The translations under genes and the position numbers were made by a program. The notes beneath the pieces are model-generated. The model saw only the letters and a list, made by a program, of their open reading frames with translations. It was not told the origin of the DNA and did not search any database. A DNA stretch of 64,000 bases from Diplosphaera chodatii (Eukaryota; Chlorophyta; Trebouxiophyceae; Prasiolales; Stichococcaceae): positions 186,001 through 250,000 of the forward strand of contig JAALGY010000011.1 of NCBI GenBank assembly GCA_032358165.1, read 5' to 3'. Shown piece after piece: positions 12,538-23,720 of this stretch (the stretch's first letter is position 1; each line of letters opens with the position of its first letter).

Positions 12538-15500
12538 CTACAACTGTGCTGTCCAGTCGAAGGGCTCGTACGCCTTCAGGAAGTCGGCCGCCCGCCGCCG
12601 CTGCAGCGCCTCTGGCTCTGCTTTGGCCGTCGCCTGTGCATGACTTATGCTTTGAATTTGGGGCTATTGGTTGGGGCAAGTTTCTGACGACCATTTTCCA
12701 TCCTGACCCGACATCTCCAGACTGTATTGCGGTAGCCATATGCCTCAGTCCTGGCCACTGCCGCCAGCATGCCTGAGGATGATGACATGCCTGCAGCTTT
12801 CTCAGGGTTGTTGTCAAACTGGCGGGCTGTCAGCGAGGCTTCGTGGGCAGACATGCCTGGCCGACGTTGGCGCCCAGGCCCAGCAGCCCCGCCAGCACGC
12901 TGCGCCCAAAGTTGGCGTCCCACTTCGTCTCATCGTCGATGACATGTACGAAGCCGGCTGCAGCGCGTGGAGAGTTCTTTTCAGTAGCACCGCAGGAGAT
13001 GCAGGTCAGCTGTCAAGAGTGGCAAATCAGTAGATCATGGCAGTCATACATGACATGCAGCGCGCCGGCCATGGCCATGCTGTGGCCAAGAGCAAGGCGG
13101 GCGTCTCGACTGGGTGCCTCACCTGAAAGCCCGAACTCGACGTGGAAGTAGGGGAAGTTGGGCGGAATGCAGCCGCGCAGGCCCTTGGCCCGCGTGTCGA
13201 TCATGCGCTTGGCATGGTGCTGGCTCCACTCGCTCTCAGCGTCGTCGATGCCCTGCAGCGGGACAGGTGGGCAGTGCACTCTTCTGCTTGCAAACTCCGC
13301 TTGCTTGGATGGTGCACTGCAGGGTGTGTGCAGTGCCCCAGCAACAGCAGCGGCGGGTGGGGATGCTATGGGGGTTCTCACAGGAGGCGCCACAGGCACA
13401 AGAGCGATTCACCAATATACCTTCTTGAAGTACAGCGGCGCCTTGGCGAAAGCCTTGGCCGGCAGCGGCACGGCTTCGATGCAGGCGTGGGTGCGGGCAT
13501 TCTCCAGCCGCACAGCCGTCTCCATGAAGATGACATCCTTGTCCTGCAGTCGGTGTGCAGTGAAGGGTGTGCGACCCGTCGAAGATGTCCATCCAGATTG
13601 TGACCCTGACAAGGAGCAGCAGATAGCAAGTTTTCTACTAGAGTAACTGGGATCCATCTGCTAATGCAGTCGCACCTGTTGCATGAACATCTGCAGCAGC
13701 GACTTCTTGAAGTTGCGCAGCTCCGTCCACACCGCCTCGTCAGTGCGCCGTGCCGACGCCACGTGCTCCGCCGGCACGATGCAGACGTGGCCGTCTGCCA
13801 GGGACCCCCTGCAGCAAGATTGCCGAGGCCGCAGGTTACATGCCAAGCATGATGACCAGGTTGCCATCTTCATTGCAGTGTAGCAGGCATGACTTGTCAA
13901 CATGCTGGCCCGGCTGCAATGCTGCATTGAGTCACCCTGCCTCCCTGCTGTGCACCTCTTCAGGATACAGCCAGACACGTCCCCCACAGACTGGTTGGAC
14001 AGCCCACCTTGCGGGCAGCATCAGGTAGGACGCCTGGCCGATGGCGAGCGTCAGGTGGCGCGGCCGGCGCGACGAGGTGATGCACAGCGTGCAGGCGTCC
14101 AGGGCGCTGCTCATGCGCCGGGCGTCGGCAATTGCCGCCGCCCGCGCCTTTTTGCCCTCCTTCTCCTGTCCGGGATCAGGTGAAGAAGCCTTCAGCATGG
14201 TATGAAAGTGCACAATGACCAATGACCAATGATGAATGCATGAGCACCAGCCACATGAGTGCGGACACCCGCTGTCTGAGAAGCTAACCACATCTACTCT
14301 GAAGATTCAAACCGGCTGTTTACTAGGAGGTTTGTGTACCACACAGCAAGCTCCCACAAACATTGTGGCAGTGTGATGGTCACCTGGTCGCCCCGCTTGC
14401 GCTCGTACATGTCGATGCCCCGGTCGAAGTCGTACTCGTCGTCGGCGTTCAGGTCGTCTGCGCGGAAGCGCTGCTTCTTCACGATGTTGGAAGCCAGCGC
14501 AGCATCCATGTCCGTGGCACCCTGCATGAACGACAACCATGTTTGGCCAAAAGGACCATGACTCGAATTTGACGCTGCCTGTGGCAGGTAGGAAGTTTTC
14601 AGGTCAGCCCAGCACTGCTCTTGCTCGTTCGGCACAAATCCAGGCTGCTTCAGGCTGCCATGCCGGGCGGCAGCAACTTCAGCGCACCTCGTGCTTCTGG
14701 CGCTTCACGAGCGTGTGCAGGTCGGGGTTGGCGTCGTCGTCGGCCGTCCAGCGCTCCCGCTGCCCGCCCTCCCCGTAGCGCTGGATGCGCTTCTGCTTGC
14801 GGCCTGTCAGGACACAGCAGCCATGACCTGAGACATGCAACGCCCATCCGGATCATGTATGATTGCCATACCTGGCAACCTCCTTGCCTGCCTTTGCACA
14901 TGGAAGGCAGTTGCAGCAACACCGGGATCACGCTGATCCTGACCCGAACCCGCGGTCCACCCGGCAGCACCACGCTGGTGGCTGCGTGGCAAAAGGCGGC
15001 CTGCCACCTGAATACCAACGAAGCCAACGGCCCCATGATGCAGTGGTCTCACCCGGCGGCAGCGCGCCCTGGCCGGCGGCCTCGCGACCAAAGGCGCCAG
15101 CGACCGCCCGCCCCTGGGCGTCCACTGAGGGCAGCACCTCCACCTCGCGCCTGGCGGCTGCAGCTGCTGCGGGCGCCGCCTTGCCCTGCATTGGAGGCCG
15201 ATGCGGCATGATGGAATGAAGCTGCACTGTGGCATGGCCATACGGTGCCCATAGATGGTGACCATCGAGTTGCTGCATTATCGATAAGTTCAACAGGCAC
15301 AGCACACAGCATTACACTGCTGCTGTGCTCCTGGATGGGGTTCATGTACATAGTGAGTGTCGACACATAGCTCAACAGGTCCACAGACCGGGAGCATGTA
15401 TGCTGTACTGAGTCGATGGCATAGGAACGACGCAGCCACTGACCATAAGGCGCGCCCGCAGCGCTGCGGCCACTGACAGGTTGCCACCGCCGCCGCTCGG

Positions 15501-18500
15501 CAGGGGCGGTGCCACCGCAGCTGCCGAGCTATCGCCTGCAGCCGGCTCTGCTGTTGCAGCTGCCCTGTTGTCAGCTGCCGCGGCTGGCGCCTGTGCCTGG
15601 ATCGTGGTCAGCGGCGATGGACTCCGGCTGCCAGGCGACCTGCGGCCAGTGGCACACTGTTCACATCAGAAGCTTGGTCAGCATGATGGTCAGCATGCAA
15701 CGAGCGGCAAGCCCTGTGTGCCCTGGTGATGTGTGGCCCACTGTTTTATTTCGAGTCGTGCTACCTGAGTCGCGCAGCATGACCATAGCGCGATGAGACT
15801 TTCCTGAGCTGCGCCCTTCCGCATGACCCAGCGACCGCAAAGGCTGCTGCTTGCACGACACCATTGCAACCCAACCAACAGGCTTGCGAGGGTGCGCACC
15901 TGGGTGGAGAGGCTGCCTCTGCATCCTGCTGCCGCTGGAACTGGTCCATGAAGCTGCCGTCGGCTGCAAATGTGTTGAGGCTGCCGGCAGCAGCCCGCAG
16001 CGCATCGCCATCCGCCTGCAGGTATCAGGCAGTGGATCTTCCAGGAGGGAATAGGAGCTCAACCCTGCGGCTCATCTATTGGTTCGCAAAAGACACACCC
16101 TAGGAGTGCAAGGGCTGAGCACAATGGGGCAACTGGATCAGCACGTGAACCAGCGCTTTGCAACAAGGCCAAATGTCTGCAGAATGGTGTTCTCAACACA
16201 TTTGAATGGTTGGTGCGCTGTGACACGGTCTCTGCTGGCAGGGTACCCCGAAGCTCATGCTCGATCACATGCATGCAGATGAGCCATGAACGGCAGTTTT
16301 GACTCACCCCGCGGCCCAGGGGGTCACGCTGCGCCTGGCCCCGGCCGCCGCCGCCCTGGCGGCGCCCGGAGTCTTCGCCGCGCCGCGAGTCTTCACCGCG
16401 CCGCGGGTCGTCACGCCTGCCATCATGTCTGCCCCTGCCGCCGCCTGCGCCTCTACCAGTGTGCCGGCCACTGGCGTCGGCGCCCCGCTCGTCTCGCCTG
16501 CCGCTGCCGGGGTCAGCTGCTCTCCTTTCTGCCCTGCCGCTGCCGCCGTCCTGTGCTGTCCTGTCGTTGCTGCTGCCGCCAACGGCGTCGAACCTGATGC
16601 GCTCGCCGCCTCGGGAAGGCTTTTCCGCAGGCTCCGCTGCGTCAGCATCGCGGCTTCGGGCGGGTTCCCGGGTGCCATCCCTACCACCTCTGCTGGAGCC
16701 TTCCTGGGCAGCGTCACGATGGCCGCCTTGCCTGCCGGTGGCTCTGCCACTGCCGCCGTCGCCGTCTGTGCTGCCATCCCGCTGAGCGGGGCGCTCGCGG
16801 CTGTGGCGGCCAAAGGCGCCAGCAAAGCCTGAGCCCTCGCCCGGACGCCGCATCTGGGGCCGATCCGCCTTGAGCTCCTGCACAACAACAACCAAGTTAG
16901 TCACAGTGCTGTGGGACATGTTGTAGCCTGCGCCAGTCCTTCAGCAAGGCCAGCGTTCCAGGTGCGGAGCAACGGCAAGGCCCTGCCATCTACACAGCAA
17001 GCGTGATATGTCATAGGTCTTTGTGTGTTGTGTGATGGCTCTGCCATCTGCAAGCAGGCGGGGAACAGACTGGAGCAGCATCGCTTCCACAACTGACAAT
17101 CAGCACGAGTGCAGCCCCACCTGTAGGTAACCGGGGGCGTCGAGGCGCTGCTGCTGCCCCTCGCCGCCGCCCGCCGCCTGCCGCCGTTCTCGAGCCGCAG
17201 CCATGTGCGCCTTGGCTGTGATTTTACAGTGTAATCAGCTTCGTCGATACCATCTCAGCATGCAGCTACCAAGGTCGACAGGCTGGCACGTTGTGCTATA
17301 AGTGCGCTGCTGTATGCTTGCTGAAATCCTTGAAGGCAGCTCACCGTGCGCTGCCTTCTGCTCGGTGAGGCCTGCGGTCAGGCTGTTCAGGGAGCCCCAG
17401 CGCTCCGCCACCACCTGCACGCCCGCCGTACCTCCAGTCATGCTGGGGGTCAGATGCAGCACACACACTTCTGAGCTCTCGCATGCTCACATGCTGTTCA
17501 TCAGAATCAAGGCCCTGGAACCTGCAACCTGCCGACACAGCGACAAGGTCCTGATATCTCGCATGCTCACATGCTGATCACTTGGACCGAGCCCCGCAGT
17601 CGGCAACCTGTCGACAGCTAAATGATCAAGCATTCCTGCTCCGCGCACCTCGCGCACGTCCTTCCCGTCCTCCGCCGCGGCGGCCTGCGCGCGGCGCAGC
17701 GCCTTGAGCCGCCAGCTGCTGCCGCCGTCGCCCACGCCGGCGGGCTTAGGGTTTGCGGCCGCGGCGGCTGGCGGCGGCACGCCGTCGCCGCCGTTGGCGA
17801 AGTGCGGGTTGAGCTCCCGCGACTGCAGCCGGGCAGCGAGACCAGGTTCAGATTGTGCAGCTGTGCTGCTGACATCACGGTGGCGACATCCACCAGACAC
17901 GTGCTGCCTATCGCCGCATGCACGACAGCCTGTTGAGGGCACCACTGGCTCCCCTCCGTCATTGTCAACGCCAGGAGGTAGTACAGGGTGGAGCGCTGAC
18001 GAGGCACTCACCGCAGCGATGGCTGCACGATCCTTCGCGTCCTGCTGCTTGTCGGGCTTGGCGTCGCCGGCCGGGGCTGCTGTTACAGAGCGCCCCATGG
18101 GCGTCGTCATCCAGTCCTCGCGCCCGGCCGCGCCGCCGGCTGCTGCGCCGCCGGCTGCTGGGTCCGACGCTGGTGTGCCAGCCGGGGCAGGGGCGCCGAC
18201 GCTGCCGTCGGCGGCCGCCCGGCTGCCTCCTGCGGTCCCTTCATCGCCGGAGGACGCCGAGTCCGAGCCCGGACCTGCGGGTGCCGCCTCTGCATGCGAG
18301 CCTGCAGGACAAACGCAGTGCAAATCTGATCACCGACTCGCATCCATGTATCGCGCAAAATGATATGGCGACAGCTCGCAGCTCCTGGTAAATGGGACGC
18401 ACCCTGCTTGCGCTGCCGCTTGCGCTCAGCCTTCCTTTCCTGCAACCGTCATGAAAGCTTGACCCACTGCATTTTGCAGGATGTGTACGTCTGCTATGCG

Positions 18501-18636
18501 GCATGAATATGATCTCTGCAAGACATGCAGGGCTTACCCTCTTCAGCTGCTTCTTCTCCTTCTTCCTAGCCTTTTCCTCCTCCTTCAGCGCCTTTTCAGC
18601 CGCTGCCTTGTCGATAAGCTTCACACCCGCTAACAT
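12538..18636 (-). CDS. CWF19-like protein 2 (CwfJ-domain spliceosome factor)
   Basis: Eighteen exons from 18636 (MLAGVKLIDK) to the stop at 12538 join in frame to about 921 residues. The start matches the plant family start (MLSGVKFI...). In order come a Lys/Glu coiled segment, REDWMTTPM, SRELNPHFANGG, GDGGSSWRLKALRRAQ, and AERWGSLNSL. A 190-residue Arg/Gly/Asp-rich exon (16877-16308) follows, then NLSVAAALRARLM, RERWTADDDANPDL, and RADDLNADDEYDFDRGIDMY. The CwfJ C1 domain follows (ACTLC at about residue 700, HLTLAIG, ADGHVCIVPAEH, RNFKKSLLQMF). The CwfJ C2 domain follows (WSQHHAKRMIDTR, FPYFHVEFGL, GFVHVIDDE, DFLKAYEPFDW). In yeast and humans the family acts late in splicing, linked to intron-lariat debranching. 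The junction between the exon ending near 12866 and the last exon (12633-12538) is least certain. A short exon may be missing there. Confidence 0.9.
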
Positions 18637-19239
18637 GTTGATGGCATGAAACCAGACAGGGAGTATTCAGACTGCACCACAAAGGCGTCTGCCTGGATGG
18701 TCACAGCCAGCCAACGATATCGTCAAGGCCTGGCAAACAGTTTCAAGACGGGCGCAAACCTCCACTGCTTCGTCCGCAAGGTCTGTATCTGTCAACCTGT
18801 GTCGAGAAGGATGAAAGGGCAGTAGGGCACCTCTGATCGGCAATAGCAGCCGGGAAGCTGGTCTGCCCCGATCGGCTTAACACACTGTCAAGCTTACCTG
18901 GCGTCTGCACAGTCAGAGCTTCGCCGTGCCGCGCCAGCCGCAGCCCGCACCGTGGATCGATCGACTATCAGCGAGAGACCGCGGTGGTGCAAGGCCACCC
19001 GTGCAGCTGCGCGCCCAGTTCCGGCCTTAGTTGGGTGGATAGGCCCGGTAGGTCTCCAGCGTGGACCGTAGGGCACCGTGTGGCGCATGATCGGCACGGC
19101 CACTGGGTCCCGCAGTTAAAACATAAGCCATGGACTGAGGGGGGCAGCTCGACCCGCAGCCAGTAACTCGGCGGACGCCCTCGAGAGCGCCTTTTCACCA
19201 GGTGCAACGCCCAAGCGGGCGGCTCGGACAGCCGACAGC
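18637..19239. promoter_or_regulatory. Divergent promoter region, CWF19L2 / UVR8
   Basis: About 600 bases between two divergent start codons, so both promoters and 5' untranslated regions lie here. I found no clear TATA box, and nothing looks coding. Confidence 0.35.
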
Positions 19240-22200
19240 ATGCAGGAGGCGGCCGCTATGGACGAGGACACGGTGCCGCCGAGCACGGTGCCAGCGGCTG
19301 TTGTGGCAGCCGCGGTGGCAGAGCCCGTCCAGGTGTTCGGCAAAAAGAACATCCAGGCACACATGCCTTTGCACTGCAGGCTTCCACACGGCAGGTGACA
19401 TGCTGCACGGTCTGGCGCTGAGCATGCTGGCATGCATTACCCCGCAGGTTACCAGGATCGGCTGTGGCAGTTCCCACTCCATGGCAATCCTCAGTGCGTA
19501 CTGCGCCATGCTCTTCTCCTTGTGTGCTTCGGCAAACGCAGTATAGAGCCTGCACAACTGATCGCACTGTGGACATCCCGCACAACACAGCCCAGGGCAG
19601 CCAGCTGCATGCAAGTGTGTCACAATGCTTGCCGCTCAAAATATGTCTGTGCAGACAGACCTCGAACTGCCGCAGGTTGCGACCTCATGGTCGCCTGGGG
19701 CCGTGGCGAAGACGGCCAACTAGGTGAGGGATACGCACTGCAGCTGCGTGGCCGCGGTGATTTGAGGCACATGAAAACTGGGGATGTCGAATATATCTGG
19801 CGGCACATGGCTGCAAGGACTAGTTTTAGGATGTCAGAGGTTAAGTTGCACATCTCGCTGGACACTCCTGCTATACGTGAAGACATGACCACGCACAGGA
19901 GGGTTTACGCTGTGTTAATGGTTTCAGGTATGGGCGATGCAGAGGACAGGCTTGCGCCCACATCAGTCGCGGCTCTTGCGGGCACCGGCATCTCGGCCAT
20001 CGCCTGCGGAGCAGAGTACAGCCTCGCGGTTTCTGCCGCAAAGCAGCGGGTGTATGCCTGGGGCTGGTGAGTCTATTGCAGGCACCTTTGTGTTTGCTGG
20101 CTCTGCCGTGCGACAGCGAGTGGTGCGTACATCAGGGCTTGTCACAGCCCAGGTTTCCGCAGGCCCAGCTGCTGCTGTGCATCATGACATCGGGCAGACA
20201 CCTGGCAACTCATGACATCCTGCCATCACAGCCACAGCCCGGGTGTCAGCTGGATGTGCAAGGCCAGCTGCTGACAGCTTGGATACAGAGCCAGGAATCA
20301 ACAGTCTGGAAACTACAGTGAGCTGTGAAAACAGGCTCATCGCAGCACTGCTGAGCAATCGCCCTGAGGTGCAGACGCTTATGCTGCAGGGGCGACTTTG
20401 GCCGCCTGGGCCACGGGGACTGCGGCGATGTGTTTCTGCCCAAGCCCGTTGCAGCGCTGTCAGACAAGCGCATCGTGGCGTGTGCCTGCGGCGACACGCA
20501 CACGCTATGCGTGACATCAGAGGGACAGCTGTACTCTTTCGGGCGCAACTCCACAGGGCAGCTCGGCAACGGCAGAACAGACGACAACACCACGCCAGCG
20601 ATTGTGGAGGCGCTGCAGGTGCACTTACATTGATGGTCACATACAGCAAGAAGTCCACATGACGTAACAACCTGCGTGGTGCCAGTCACCACAGCTCATG
20701 CACATGTGCTGGGCTGCATGCGCGAATAGTTGCTGTGCATGCAGCAAGACGCCACGACTGGGCGCATGCAGTGCTCGACTAGCGTGGATAGCTGACGTCA
20801 CCTGCATGTCCCGACAGCAGGCTGTGACTTTGCAGGGGCACAAGGTGGCCGCAGTCTCCTGTGGCGCCGAGCACTCGGTGATCGCCACCGAGACGGGCCA
20901 GGTGTATGCATGGGGGTGGGGGCGCTACGGCAATGTTGGCGACGGCCAGAAGGTCGACAGGTGCTGCTCGGTGCTGATGCGCCTGCTGGACTACTACCTG
21001 TGCTTGAATGGACTCAATTTGTAAATTTTGCGCGTTGACTGAGCTGAGGTTAACGAGCTGCGGACTGCAGCAGACCTGCAGTTCGCTGTCTGTTCACTCC
21101 GCTCAGTCAATTCATCTCAGATATGCACCTGAATTTGGCAGCACATGGCAGGAGCGAGAATCACAGGTGTGATGCTGGTGGCACTTCCCATTGTGGACCA
21201 CCTATGTTGGGAAGCACGCTGTCCAGCTTCCCTCACGTCTACAGGCACTCCCCCACGCTGGCGGTGATACCGGAGGGGCGGCGGATAGTGTCGGTGGCCA
21301 GCGGCTGGCGGCACTCGCTGGCGCTCGACTGCGAGGGCCGCGTGTACTCCTGGGGCTGGGGCAGCTACGGGCAGCTGGGCCACGGCCAGCGGCAGTGAGC
21401 TGCCTTGCCGCTCCATTGCTGCTCCTTTTGACTCACTCAATGGCACGTGTTTGACGGCTTCAAGCCGTAGGCCAGCGTACAAGCTCCAGTGCTGTTGCAC
21501 CTCACCACCTGAAAGCCTTGCAGTGTTGCACAGCATGCATGTCGCTCATGCTGCTGTCAACAATGCAATGGAAGGATCTCGTAATGCAACAGGGACGAGG
21601 CAAGCCCAAGGGAGATTACAGCGCTGTCGGGGCGCCGCATCCGCCGCATCGCGGGCGGCTGGCGGCACACGCTGGCGGCCGACGACCAGGGCTGCCTCTG
21701 GGCCTGGGGCTGGAACAAGGTGTCGATGTGCTGTTGTCATGCAGCACATATGACATGAGATCGTGCACATCAGTACGTGCACTGTGGAGCAACTGGCGCA
21801 TCACACCTGTATGGTGAACTGCGCACAGACGTGTAATGTGCCAGTGGTTCATCAAACACTTCTGCTGATTGCCTGCGAAAGATAAACTGCGACATGTCCA
21901 AGTTTTCCTGCATGTGACGCTGTGGAATATGCTGTAGAGTCTGGCCGTGCTGTGAGCTTGCAAGCGTTATGCAGCCCAAAGCTCGAAGGCGTCTGCTTCG
22001 CTGCACAGTTTGGGCAGCTGGGGCTCGGCCGGGCTCCCGATGCGTACGTTCCTGAGAAGGTGGGCACCCTGGACGGTCAGAAGGTCGCCGACGTCGCTGC
22101 CGGGGTGAGCAGCTTTGCCTGGTGTAGCCATTGTTAAATGTTTCAAAGTATGGATGAATACGCTGCTGCCCCACCTCCCAGCAAGGTGCCCCCGTGTAGC

Positions 22201-22783
22201 GGGGTGATTGTTCTGCCGCTGGGACAGACCTGGAATGCTGTGCCGTTCCCCCGCACTGCCCTTCTGATTAACTTTTAGCAAGGATGCTGCAACGCAAGCT
22301 CATGGTGAGTCTGCCCAGTATTAGATGCCACTCAGCGGAATGCTGTACTTCTGGCCATGAGACTGCACTCGCTGCTCTGCAGTGGCGGCACTCAACGTGC
22401 TGCACCGAGGAGGGCGGCTTCTTTTCCTGGGGCCGTGGCTGCTCGGGGCAGCTGGGCATCGGCAGCGGCTCCGACTCGTGAGCCATCGCGCCCCTGGCTT
22501 CCAGTCGCCACGCTGCTGTGCACATGCTCTGCCACTGTCGTGTCTGGCACCACCCGCTGACCTCTGACGCTACTCCCTCCGCAGGGACGTCCCCCGGAAG
22601 GTGATTACCCTCAGCCGCGGGGGCATCGACGTGACGGCGCTGTGCGACGATTCCGCCGTCGCCGCAGCCTTCGTCGCGCCAGCCGACCGGTACGCCGTGG
22701 TGCCCGACCACCGGTTGGGAGATGCAGACGGCAGCGGCGCAGTCCCGCAGTCCCCGGTGATCGCCAAGCGGCAGAAGTGCTGA
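19240..22783 (+). CDS. UVR8: UV-B photoreceptor UVR8
   Basis: Eleven exons join in frame to 442 residues, against 440 in Arabidopsis UVR8: 19240-19332, 19448-19493, 19676-19723, 19928-20066, 20390-20618, 20836-20960, 21245-21394, 21611-21719, 22009-22104, 22383-22477 and 22585-22783. The protein is a seven-bladed RCC1-type propeller with repeated WGRGxxGQLG and GWGxxGRLG motifs. All three GWRHS/T motifs that carry the tryptophans absorbing UV-B are present, with W at about residues 248, 294 and 346. The C-terminal C27 element follows as PADRYAVVPDH, including the Val-Pro pair (about 416-417) that binds COP1. Together these separate it from ordinary RCC1-repeat proteins. In plants and Chlamydomonas UVR8 dimers split under UV-B and the monomer binds COP1 to change gene expression. 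The last propeller tryptophan codon begins exon 10, with its glycine at the end of exon 9. Confidence 0.93.
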
Positions 22784-23720
22784 GCGGCCCGCAGCAGCGG
22801 CGGCGGCCGCAGCAGCTGTGGCCGCGGCAGCAGCAGGATGATGGCCCCGTCGCCACATCCAGCAGCACAGCCGCGCGCGTCCTGCGGCCTGCATCACAGC
22901 AACCCGGTGCTCAGAGCCGCTCCTGGCAGCAGCGGCAGCAGCGCCCAAGGGTCCACCGCACAGGCAGCAGCATCTTCCTTCCTTTTTTCGTTCTGTAGCC
23001 CTACGCTCGAGAGACCAGGGGTCTGACGCCACGTAGGCATGTCAGCGGCGGCGGTAGTTCCCACATGCTGGGGAGCGCGGTGGTCTGGCCCCCTGTTGGC
23101 GTCGCACAGCCAGATTGCGTGCGGACTCTGCAGCGCCGCCAGGGGTACCGTATCTGATTGGCCTCAGGGTACGGTTCGACTATCAGTAACGGGGCAGCTA
23201 CGCTGCGGCAATCACCATGTTGAGATGCCAAACTGATGCCATGCTTTGTCGTGCGCGGATATACATATATACTCCCCTACCGTCGGTATGCTTTATATGA
23301 CTGCACATATGTGTTCCATGTCTGGGGAGTCTTTAACCCTTGTGAGTGTGATGTGAGGGCTTGCTTTAACAAGAAACGTCCAGCGTCAGCCTCGCCGGCA
23401 TTCCCACACTCACCAGCATAGAGTGTGCCTTCCTTGCGGCCCCAGGCTGTGGAGGTCCCCCGCTCGAACTGATGGTGCAGCTGGCGACTAGCCACCAGCA
23501 GCCCACCCTGCGCCGTAAAAGTCCGCTGCAAAAATTGCACAGCCCGCAGCCAACGCCAATCTGTCGGTGGCGCCCCCGCGGCGGCAGACACCCATCACAC
23601 CACCTTGGGGGGTCCTGTTGCAGCATCTGAGGGTCACCGAGCAGCAGGGTGTTGACGGAGCGGTATCGTCCGGGCCGCGTCAGCTTTCATTACACCGTAG
23701 CTTTCGACAGCAAGGCAGGC
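22784..23720. other. Intergenic region, UVR8 3' to WD40 gene 5'
   Basis: About 940 bases. The first part should be the UVR8 3' untranslated region and is rich in GCAGCAG. An AT-rich stretch near 23255-23300 (ATATACATATATACTC) stands out but lies more than 400 bases before the next ATG. No coding exon was recognised. Confidence 0.4.

Noticed and set aside
16304..16891. Ala/Pro-rich open frames on both strands.
   Set aside because: They are shadows of the large Arg/Gly-rich exon 7 of CWF19L2, which fits its neighbours in phase.
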